Source of the DNA: Choristoneura fumiferana
Taxonomy: Eukaryota > Arthropoda > Insecta > Lepidoptera > Tortricidae
Direction: 5' to 3'
DNA: 64,000 nucleotides
NCBI RefSeq assembly: GCF_025370935.1
Contig: NC_133490.1
Span: 2,988,240-3,052,239 of the forward strand
Position numbers and translations under genes: made by a program. Positions 26,690 to 38,900 of the stretch are shown here, piece after piece. Each line of letters starts with the position of its first letter. Position 1 is the first letter of the stretch. The notes beneath the pieces were generated by a model, which was not told the origin of the DNA, made no database searches, and saw nothing but the letters and a program-made list of their open reading frames with translations.

Positions 26690-29600
26690 GTGAGAAAAGT
26701 CTTTATTACAAAAGCATGGCGTGCATTGAGTAGACAGCAGGGCAGGCAGTGCTGGTGGTGCGCTGCTGCGGCGTAAACTATTAACCTGCCTACCCTGGAA
26801 TCGACCCAATGCACGTCATGCTTAAAGCACTTGCAGCTTTATATTTCATGTAGGTCATGAAAAAATACTTTTTCAGCAACATTTTTAGTAGAACTTTGTG
26901 CCGCTTTTTAACTGAAATTGTTTGATCAGCGTTTGAAAATTAAGATGCTAATGAAACATGGACTGTGCCACCAACTTTACATCCAAAAGGAAACGAGAGA
27001 AGACTCTTTCTAGAGGTCTTGTGTCAGCTTTTAGCCAGAATGAACTTCTAAGTGATTTCTGAAAGCAACTATTTACGATGAGAAGCTAAATAAAGGCATA
27101 AAAAGGTCACTTTTTGTAGCTGCCCTTCGAATCCGGAAATGAAACGTTCATTCTGCTATCATTCATTTATTCTTTTAATTTTTCACAATAGCACATGTCC
27201 TCGGAGGCAGCTAAGCGACAACTGGAGCAGTCTCGGCTGCAAGACCAGATTAACCTGAACCTGTTGTCACAATCGCATCTTCCACCTCCTGATGCTTCTC
27301 CTGGTAAGCTTCTTTAACTCTTACACTAACCAGCAATTGACTATCTCATATGATGCTACATGCAGATGAATCCGAAGACGTAGCTACTGATTCAGTAACA
27401 GCCTTGTCACTCTGGCCTTGAATATCCTCAAATGATATTTATCCGGTAAAACAGATGACGCCAGAGCAGAGGCTATTGCAGTTCAACTAATTTATACTAA
27501 AACGGGCTATTTTTCAGAGTTTTCTCAATTCTGATTGCCCATCCTGTCTTTCACCCCGCACCTTGTCTCATTCTCTTTATAGGTAAGATGAAATTCTGAT
27601 TCGTGCCAATAAAAACTGACTCGAGTGCTTTTAGAGGCGACGCACGTCACTTGCGGATAGTAATATGTTTTCTTTTTAAGTCCTGTTTTGTTTTTACTTA
27701 TAACCTATAGCGTGCATTGAGTAGGCAGCAGGTCAGGCAGCACTAGCGCTGCCTACCCTGTTGGCCTGTTGTAATGCGGCGCAAACTACTGGCTGCCTAT
27801 GCCAACGCTGTAGCTACCGAAGAGTTCCACCCACTACCACTGTTGTGAAGTGTTGGAAGAAGTTCCAATACTTATCACTGGCATGATGCCCGCAGGATCC
27901 CTGGGCGCACAGCTGGGCGCCCAGCAGCAGCAGCTCGTGCAACAGCTGCAAGCGGTGCAGCGCCAGTACCTCATGCACGGGCCGCTCTCCGTACCGCCCA
28001 ATGCTCCACCAGGTCTGCTATTATAACTAACCTTCACCCGTCTTTGCTCATAGTTGGAATCCTAGAATTCAATTGAATGCTCATGAAAGTTAATTAAAAA
28101 ATCCATTTTTGGGGAATGTTATCATGGTCTTCATTACGTTGCATGAAGATCACTCTTACAAAAAAAGTATCAAGTCTCACGTAGGTACCAAGATGCTCAT
28201 TTAAAAGCACTATTAAGGGATTAACTTGTCTGAACGTCGAGGAAATTATTACTCGTTAAGTGATAAATCCCGGGTGTTGAAAAAGTTGTGTATAAAAATC
28301 ATGAAAGTAGGTATAAAACCTTCAGGATAAGGAACTAATCTGTTTTGGTTATTTCATATCATATTTATTTATTCAAAAATATACAAAAGAAGCGAACAAA
28401 AAGTATACCTGGTTTATCTGTCGCTACGTCGCTTAATATTATTTCACGTACCCTTATCCACCCCTCACAGAGGTACACGACCACCACAGCATCTCATGCA
28501 AACTGAATAGCATGAAACTATAAAACTGTTATTTCACTAAGATAATGTTTCAGCTTGAGTCCTTTGGGGCCCTGATCGTCAAAATGTCAAATACCTACTT
28601 AGGATGCATAAATATGAAACATTATGGATAGATGCATACTTATCAAAGCCGCCGACGCCACCCCGATAGTAGCGGGCATTCTTCGTGGCGTTCTAAAGGC
28701 GAGGCTTTTGTTCAACAGTAGATGTCTTCTGATTGATGCTGATGGTATTACGCAGGTCTGATGCTGTGGGGCAGCGAGATGGAGGAGCACCCGCTGTTCG
28801 GGCGCGGCGTCTGCAAATGGCCGGGCTGCGACGCGCTCGCCGATGACTACCAGGCATTCCTCAAGTAAGACCTTCAGATCGACCTGACATTTACAAGATC
28901 TTGACTTCTGATAGTTGCGATAGATGGCACCTCGCGCCAATATTTTACTTTTTGAAAAATCTTAATATCTGTTAAAAAGCAGGAGGTTAATCTGATAAGT
29001 ATGATCACCACCGCATATGACTACCAACGACTCAAGGAGAGTCATTCTGCCCTCCTAAGCAAAAAGGCGCTATCTCAAAAAACACTTGAGTTATTCATAC
29101 CATGTGATGCAGAATGTCTTAAGCTACTACAGTACAGTAGTATCGATAACACGGAAATGTTGTTTTTTTTTTTAGATAAGTTGCACCTTTTGGCTTAAGG
29201 GGCACCGTCATTGGTCTGTTGCTGGCCTCCAAGTATAAGCCCTTTTCATTTGTCGTCTTTTGGCTTAGGAAAGCACCATTTGGTCTGTTGATTTGATGGC
29301 CATTAAACCAAGTATAAGCCCTTTCCATTTGTCTTTCTACAGGCACCTGGAAGCGGCGCATACCCTGGACGACCGGTCTGCTGCGCAGGCGCGCGTGCAG
29401 ATGCAAGTGGTGGCGCAGCTGGAACTGCAGCTGCGCCGCGAGCGCGACCGCCTCGCCGCCATGATGCGCCATCTGCACGCCGCCAGGGACTCCGGCCACC
29501 ACCCGCCCAAGCACCCACACGGTAACTGTCAGCATCATGGTGATAGTAATATCACCAACAACAACACCGTCATAATTGTCATCATCTTCAACAGAAACAA

Positions 29601-29912
29601 CAACATCATTGTTATTGTCGTCTTCGTAGTCATCAAAATGATCATCATCCTCATCAACATCAACATAGTCGTCAATGTCGTTATTGTTATCGTCATTATC
29701 ATCATTACCATCACCATCATATTCACCATAATTATGATCATTATCGTCATCGTCGTACTAACTGGTGATGCCAGCCCAAGCACTCGCACGGTAACTTTAT
29801 TTTTATCATCATCATAATCTGAAAGTATTTATTGTATTGCATAACTCTTTATTGTACGTAAAACATATGAAAATCCCTACTTCCCTACTAATATTATAAA
29901 TGCGAAAGTAAC

Positions 29913-29961
<49 letters not shown>

Positions 29962-32900
29962 TACGCTTTCACGTCGAAACCACTGAACCGATTTTGATGA
30001 AATTTGGTATATAGATATTTTGAACCCCAAGGATCAACATAGGATACCTTTTATTCCGGTAGAGGGCGCCACCGCGCGATAACCTAGATCCGCGCAGACG
30101 AAGTCGCGGCCTTAAGCTAGTATTACATAAAACATAGTACAAAGGCGAACTTATCCCTCAAAAAAATCCTTACCTTCCACCAGTCTTTTGACATCTGGGT
30201 ATGACCTGGTGGTAACTTTCTCAACCCCCACTTCGCTTATACTGAAAACAGCTAAAGCCCTCTCAATCTGATAGGAGGCCTATGCCCAGCATTGGGGTGT
30301 ATAAAGACAGAAGATGATTCTGAACACTAACAGAACAAACTATTATGGAACTTAAATAAATCGTTTTTCTAATTTGAAACCCCAACTTCTCCATAGGCAC
30401 ACGTTACGAGTTACATGCAAGAGGGATTTTTATAGTTCTCACCCATAGTAACATTAATAATGTACTTATTTCAGGAGCTACCAATGAGGGTGCATCTCCA
30501 GGCCCAGTTCGACGTCGTGTCTCCGATAAATCAGGCGTCACTATAGCTGGTGGTAAGTCTACAAGAGAACCCCCACTTATTTACGCTATAAAAGTGCCTA
30601 CACCCAGCAAGTCCCTTAACAATGTGCCCTAGAAACCAAAACTTGGCATTGTTGTTGTAATTTCTGTGCCTGAATACGCACCGTACTGACTCATTTAGAA
30701 TACTGCAAATTAGATCCGAAGTACAGGTTTAATCGATGAAACATTACAAAAAGGTATCACCAAATGTTTGACTACATTTTTTAGTTATTAAAAATGCAAA
30801 ACATCCAAAACATAACGACACCTTAAATGAAAAATATTAGCCGGAGGTCATTTAGATTCACTTAGTTACTGATCGAATTATTCTGGATCTATTTTATGTA
30901 AATCCAAGCTTAGACATTTAAATTCATTGATGCCTTCAACATCTTTGTTCATTGAAATTATATGCACAACAAATACAATTTGTACATCTCATGCTCCTTT
31001 CCCTCCATAAAAAAGGACACGTTAGTAAATTTAACTGTTATAAATTGAATGAGGATCATTTCTGTCTGTAAGGTCTGCCATACATGCTCGAACGAGCTGG
31101 ATTAGACGTGCAACAAGGTAAAACAGTATTACAATTTCAGTCTTTAGGTAATCATTATTTATTTAGTTTTCTGTTCTGAAAACAGCTGACGCCTGAACGC
31201 AAGATTGAAGCATGCGTTTTGTTGCGGCTTCTTCTTTTTAGTTTATTCTTTATAATGTATACGCATCTTCGTTGTTTTTGACAAATTCAACTAAATTGAT
31301 TCTCCCGTGAGGTACCGTGTCTATTGTACCTATTTTATTAAAAATAACTCGGATATTATCAATGTTTTTTACATTAACGTCACTAACATTTTGGACTTTT
31401 TTTACAGAGATTCAACGCAACCGCGAGTTTTATAAGACCGCTGATGTGCGGCCTCCGTTTACATACGCTTCGCTCATTCGTCAGGTTTGTATATCATAAT
31501 TAATTATTAACTACCTTTATCCGCGACTTCATCCGCACCGAAATAAATGAGAGTTGACTCTCTCCTTCTTGTTTCCGTAACTACTGTGCAACATGTCATC
31601 CCATCCCATATTTTACCTTTTTTGGAGTAGAATTCCAAAAACCCGATCTTAACTCTCGCTTAAATAAAGAAAAGAAAACGTGTGCAAATTTTAACGTCAT
31701 TTAACCCAGATGTTGAAATGTCAGTCAGTCAGTTTGTCATATTATATTCATTCAATCAGCTTCTTCTTTTATGTGTATACATTATTATGTATTAAAATTG
31801 CATATATTTGCAGTTCGTCTTTTTTGTCTGGACCGCAAGGTTCCTTATCAGATTCAACGTTTTAAATCTTTTAGTTAATTAGCCTATCTAATTTGTCTTA
31901 GACATAAGTGTGTCTTTGTTTTTCTAATTCGGTTTCAACGTCATAGCGTAACGTCAGAGCTTCTCATGAAGCCGCATCATCATCCTTTAAACTAACATTA
32001 TCAAACATCAAATAATCAATGTCTCTGTTTTACTAAGGCTCTTACAAACTTATATTTAACTTCTAATATTCGTAATTTATGTGCATGTAAGTTGTTTTCA
32101 AATCAGTTGAATTTGACCTACCTCTAATAACCGGAGCGATTTGAAATATGGACAGACAGAAAACCTTATTAGGTAATTGGTATCTAAAATTAGGCTCGTT
32201 GAAGTGGTAGTGGGTTGGCCATATAGGAACAGATGGCCGTTGGGGCTGAAATGTTTTCGAATCGAGATCGGGAATCTGCAAGCGCACACCAACGAGATGC
32301 ACGGATGACTTTATTAACGGGTTCACGGTGGGTGCAGGACGCTTCCAACCGAAGTAACTGGAGATCTATGGGGGAGGCCTATGTTCAACAGTGATACGCC
32401 TACGGCTGATATCATGATGAAAAGTAAAGTTGTTAATAATGTTTTTTTTTTATATTTCCAGTCCATCATAGAGTCTCCAGATAAGCAGCTGACGCTGAAC
32501 GAGATCTACAACTGGTTCCAAACCACCTTCTGCTACTTCCGCCGCAACGCAGCCACGTGGAAGGTACGTTGTAGCTTTTATCTCAGCTCTTTAGGTCGGC
32601 AAGGCATTTGTAATACCTCCAGTGTTGCGGGAGACACAATCGCCATCAGATGTTTCGAAGCGGCTAAGGTAATCAAAAGTATCGAAACTTGAACTCTAAT
32701 TCTTTGAAAATAAAGTGCATGTTCCGATATTTTTGACCACCTCGGCGGCTCCGAAATATCTCACGGCGACTGTACGTTTGCCTTACTTCAAAAAACTCAA
32801 AGAAATGTGAAAATCGTATCACAATGCAATTGTACTATACGATTGTACGATATGATATGAAGCTAATCAAAAATGAATTTAATTAATTATTCATATCCTG

Positions 32901-35900
32901 ATGAAGAGTCTCACAGAAAGGTATTTGGAAAAGTATAGTATATTTTTTTTATAAGTAAGTATTAAATGTGTTTACTAAATAGTTTCCAACAAAATCACAT
33001 TGACGAAGAATAATTTTAAATGTTTGGTGGTTGGTTCCGTTGGGAATTATTTATTAATGCTAATGTTATGCTCAATTGAAAAATTGATGACTTTACTGAT
33101 AAAATCAATGTTATTCCTAGGTATGTTAAGGTTTAATACTGATGACGATGATTTATTGCTTCATGCAGAAGTTTATCTGCAGCGCGATAATGTGGAATAG
33201 AAAGCTAATGAACAAATTAATGAATGAATAAGTGAAATAGCCACAATCTACTCTATTGTCGTATTTATCAGCTTCACGCTAAAAATGCCCCTAAAAAGCT
33301 AACCTGAAAAGTATTTCAAATGTGTGCTTGAAGTTCCCAATTTGCACGGTGTCCACGTGGGAACTACAGCTCAAGGCATCTCTTTCTGAAGACCTATGTA
33401 GACTGAAGATAATGCCATAAATTTGACAATTAGGAAGAATGTGGCGACCTTGACGACATTTTGATACTTATCCCTGTATACTCGTAGTTGCCTTTGTATT
33501 AAAAAAAAAGCAATAAACCATGGTCATCAGATAGTCATAACCCGCGACCAAATATAAACTAGTATAGTACAACAGAACGCAGTGCGTCACAACCTGTCGC
33601 TCCACAAGTGCTTCATGCGAGTCGAGAATGTGAAAGGGGCGGTCTGGACCGTCGACGAAGTGGAGTTCTACAAGCGGCGGCCGCAGAGGGCCGCGCACGC
33701 GCCGCCGCCGCCCATACACGCGGGGTACGGACCCCGGCTTCATGACCAATTCTTTGTGGATTACACAGTTACACAGACTACACGGATACACAGAGCACTC
33801 ATACTATTACACTGTAACATGGACGACTTTGTTACACAGGACGACGATACACGATTACACAGTTACACAGACTACACGGATACACAGAGCACTCATACCA
33901 ATACACAGTAACATGGACGACTTTGTTACATAGGACGACGATACACGATTACACAGTTACACAGACCACTACAAGGATACACAGAGCACTCATACCAATA
34001 CACAGTAACACAGACGACTTTGTTATACAGGACGACGATACACGATTACACAAAAACACAAACCACTACACATATACACGGAAGGATACACAGTTACAAA
34101 GATCACTGACACAGATACATAAGGTTCCGTGGGATTCATTCTTAGTCTCTAATTTCTAAATGTTTTTACGTCTACACACCAACACAGGTCACTGGCATAC
34201 AATTACACTGACGATTTTGACACTGATGACAACAGAAGACTTCGTCTTCGGATAAATATCAACGTCACTGAACACAATGAGCCCTATGGACTATTACATT
34301 TTACAGACAACTTACTCTGATACATGGTTACAAAAAACAATGACACAAAATGTAGGGTAACTGCACATTTTCCGACTCTTTCACTGCTTTGCTGTGTGTT
34401 ACATGTTAATTTGGACTATTTGGACACTGTTACATGATTTTGAGTAGAATTTTATAAACGGCCCTTTATACTCATGGCTACACGCGGGAACAGACCCTGA
34501 CTTCATGACCGATGCTTCGTGTATTACACATTTAAACAGACCATTACAACGATACACAGGATACACGGTTACACAGACCACTGACACGGATACGAGAGGT
34601 TCTTTGGGGTTACTTAGAAAGTAACCATTTTTTACACGTTTGGTACTATGGATGATATTATACTTAACCTATTATACGAGTACTTAACTCAAACAACAAG
34701 CACACTAATACACGATTGCGAAAAACATCAATTCAAAAATAATTATTATAAACTACAGTTACACACTTTGTGGTATGAAATTTTACACATTCGCAAATTA
34801 CCTACAATTGACACTGTATCCTACAAAAAACACCGACTCACATGGATAAATAAATAATAAAATATATCAGACACGTAAGTGTTATAGACTGTTATGCGTT
34901 GACAGAGCTCACTAAGAAGACACTAATATTATTTAAAACTACTTTAGACTCAAAATTGATATTAGGATCTCATTTAGAAATGTTTATGCTAAATGTACAT
35001 AAACCGCTTAAATAGACACTGATACATCTTATTATGGTCATGTCTTCGAAATCGTTAAAAATTGAGGCATATTTTGACATAGAGTTCTTCGACATGTACA
35101 CTTCTACTACTTAAACTCTCATTAATTACTCCGATTAGGCGTTTTTGTAATTATTTATATACGTTTGATCATGATGGGTACACTTTTAGACAAGACGCTA
35201 TTCCACTTTTACAAATGACTCGGACGCAGGATGCTATATAATACCCACAAGATTAAGTTTTACACAGAGTTTTTCGAATTATTTCTAATTATCACAATAA
35301 TTATAATATAACACTGCACAAATAACTAATAATTGCCGAAACGCTAACACACTTCCTTAAAAACTCTTGTTCCAAAAACAACCTGTTGTGAACAGCTGAA
35401 AGTCTTAGAACGCTTAGGTAGGTACTGAACAAATCATGAATCACAAATAAAGAAATAAAATAAATAATGTCATGCCGCAAACATACACAACAACAACAAT
35501 ACACAATACAAATAATATAATTTACAATTATTTAATGATAATCCTGATCTTTACTTAGTACTTAATTACCACTCATAAATGACGACACTCACAAAACATT
35601 AAACACGAAAGTACCTACATACGACACAGATATCACAATTGTTAACAATAACATCATGATACATTATGACACAACATGAACTCACAAATGCAATATTGAC
35701 TAACAAAATCACACTGAACTACAACTACACTGGATTACATAAATCTCCAACGAAATTACACAAATCTTCAATAGACTATATTTCAGAAACCAAATATACG
35801 ATACAGAAATTAGAATACTCTTTTCAAATTAAAACAGTTATTGAAATTGACTGAATGATGTCTATCAACTGCTAATAGATTTAAGATTTAAAGTTAAATA

Positions 35901-38900
35901 CGGTATTTGACTATTTTGTATATGTTTTATAAATTACAACTACACAATGCCGAATATCGAATAGAAAAACAATTTTTAAGCTACCTTTACAAATAACAAA
36001 GTTATACAGGTTTGAAATTCAAGATTAGACAGAGAAAGACATACTGGCATGTGAGTCACACGCCAGTACCGCCATACTTGCTGCATAGAGAAAAGCGTTT
36101 GAGAAAGAGACAGGTATATAGATTTTTCAAAAAATCACTATAAATCCAATTTTCAACCGATTTAAATTTCTCTTCGCTAAACACTATCTGTATATCTATA
36201 TTTTAATAATAATATTAAGATATGGCAAAATCAGGAGTTGTCAAATACCGTATTCTATATATTTGAAAGAAAATTACAAAACAAACATAGGTTTGCATTT
36301 CAAAGACACAATACACTAAACACGATCACAATGTCCTAATATTATTATCTGGCTTAAATACTTCTAGTGATGCCATAGCTAAGCTAGAAGTATTCGTAAG
36401 ACAAGCTCATTTATGAATTTGGAAGACATTTCAAAATAATCGAAAGCTACATTTCACTAAAATCACTTCTCAATAATTTCAACACACACCACAGTTCACA
36501 TAACGCAGTTTCTCACACTTGAAACACAAAACGCACTGGGAACACTCAACAGTTTTTGGAATCTAACATTTTAATCTTCTAAATATTTTCTATCTAACCT
36601 AGAGATACTTAACTCTTTTTGTGTAAATAAACGTTTTGTCTCGTTTCAGATTTGGATCTGTAATTATTTGTGTAGTTAATTTTAAATCATTTTTGTAAGT
36701 AGCATTACAACCGATTTGCAAATTTAAAGATTTTGTTATTAATTCATTTGAATCGCTAGAAGCTTCATCGGTTATACGGCTACGAAATGTGAGATCATGT
36801 ACATTTTATTCGTATTTAGGGTTTGTTTGTGTGATTGTGGGTTTCAGCGCAACGGTGGTAACAGTTTCTCGCTTGCCTATTAACCTCGCTCCCGTCATTT
36901 CCTCCCGGGGTCTCTTGACATCCTGCATGACAATCGTTTCTCCACGACGATCTGACGCGTTTCCATCGCTGACTGAATGCTCGATGGGGGCGTTATACTT
37001 AATTTTAAGTGTTAAGTAATAATTTTTTCAGATGGCTTTGCTCACCCTCGGGTGGTCAATGTCGATAATGTCAGCTACTAATCGGGTTGACTTGTAGAAC
37101 GCAATCCGGACGAACCTGTCTCTGCACAAATGTTTCGTGCGATACGAGGATGACTTCGGCTCTTTCTGGATGGTGGACGACGCTGAGTTCGTGAAGCGTC
37201 GGCACCTGAGCCGAGGCCGGCCGAGGAAGTACGACCCGGCGCCGGGACCCAATGCCGCGCCCCCACAGTAAGGACGCGACCGCATACAAGCTGCGACCGT
37301 CCAACGAACGGGATAGGCGATAGCTTTTTTCTTTGAGATTCAGCAATTTTTTAAGCTTCACCAAATTCTAATTTATTGCATCAAGTGCTACTTTACGGAT
37401 GTTCATTTAATAACCTTCCTACTCCGTGACTACACCTGTTACTGGCTGACTTAACTACTTCAGTATCTTAGTCATTGAAAATTGCTGGATCAACAGAGCT
37501 GTCTTCATTTTGAAAAAAGCTATCATTCAAAATTAAATTAACTGCGATTGAATCTATTTTTAGTGAAGGTCTGGAAGCCTGTATTTTATATTTATTCATG
37601 TCAATAATTAAAATGTGAAATCGTTGGGCGATCGCGTCCAAAACATTAGAATTCTTGTGGAATTTTCGAAAATTATCTTTAATAATAATGGTACGATAAT
37701 TTTTGATTTTCCATTTAGATTGATGTTCATGATCATTATGTAAAGTGTTTCACTGTAAAGCTTTAGATTAATTAACCTGTCATGTTAGAATATTACTTTT
37801 ACTAGAGACACGTGATTGTTCCGATATAATATAGTTCAACCAAATATATTATTGTATGTGCTGATATTTCTTACATCACTTGCAAATACTTTAATTTCAA
37901 TAATACAAAATGAAATGAAGATATATTAGCACATACGAAAATTATTAGACTCCTAGAGTGCAAAGCTATAACCGATTGTTTTGCTATAGTTTTTAACATC
38001 ACGATATTATATGACTTGTCTAATAATTAGCTTAATCCATATGTTGCTACTGTAATTTCCGATATTTTTTAATTTTATTGAATACCATTACAAAAATAAG
38101 TATTAAAACGATGTTTATTCCGATGATATTCTGCATGTTATAAACGAATTGTAAACGAAGGATCGTCGTTGGATACCCAAGTAAGATTGTAGAAATCTTT
38201 ATCTTCTTTAATATCCATTATCTCATCAGCATGTTTATCCCCATTTCGTAGTAGCATAAGGTCTGTCTCGGCTTCTTTCGCTTTGCTTATGCATTCTTGT
38301 CGCATGGTATTTTAATCTTTATCTCTTTTCTAACCAGCTTGCATTTTATTAACTTTTTTATCTTTCAATATTTTATTCTATTTATCTTTCTCTCACACAC
38401 TCACACACATCAACACGGAATCACTATCACAGACGAATTGGACGTTGAGATTCAAAATTCGACACTTCACAAATTTACACATTCACACCTGTACACTCGT
38501 ATAAATTGTAATGTGTGACTAATGATCACACAAGAAGAGGTCTGAAGTGGCCGGGGGTAACTTATTATTTACTTTAACATTTTGGTTTTCAATAATAGAA
38601 TCATTCAAAAAAGTTTAATGTAAATTTGGACATTAGTAACTGATTTTTTGTTCTTTTACTTTTACTTTGGGAGAAAGAGCCAGTGTTTCATTGAGTGTCA
38701 ATTTGACAGGTTTATGGGTGCACAGAGCCCTCCCATGATGACCAGTCCTCATGGCTACAGCGAAGCTCTCAAACGGAACCTCCAGGTAAGCGCCTGTCCC
38801 TCTACGAGTACTAGCTTTTTTAATCTTTTATTTCACTTGCAACATTCGTATAAAAAATAAATAATGGTCGCTCACCTTTAGTGATCGAGTGCAGCGCACG

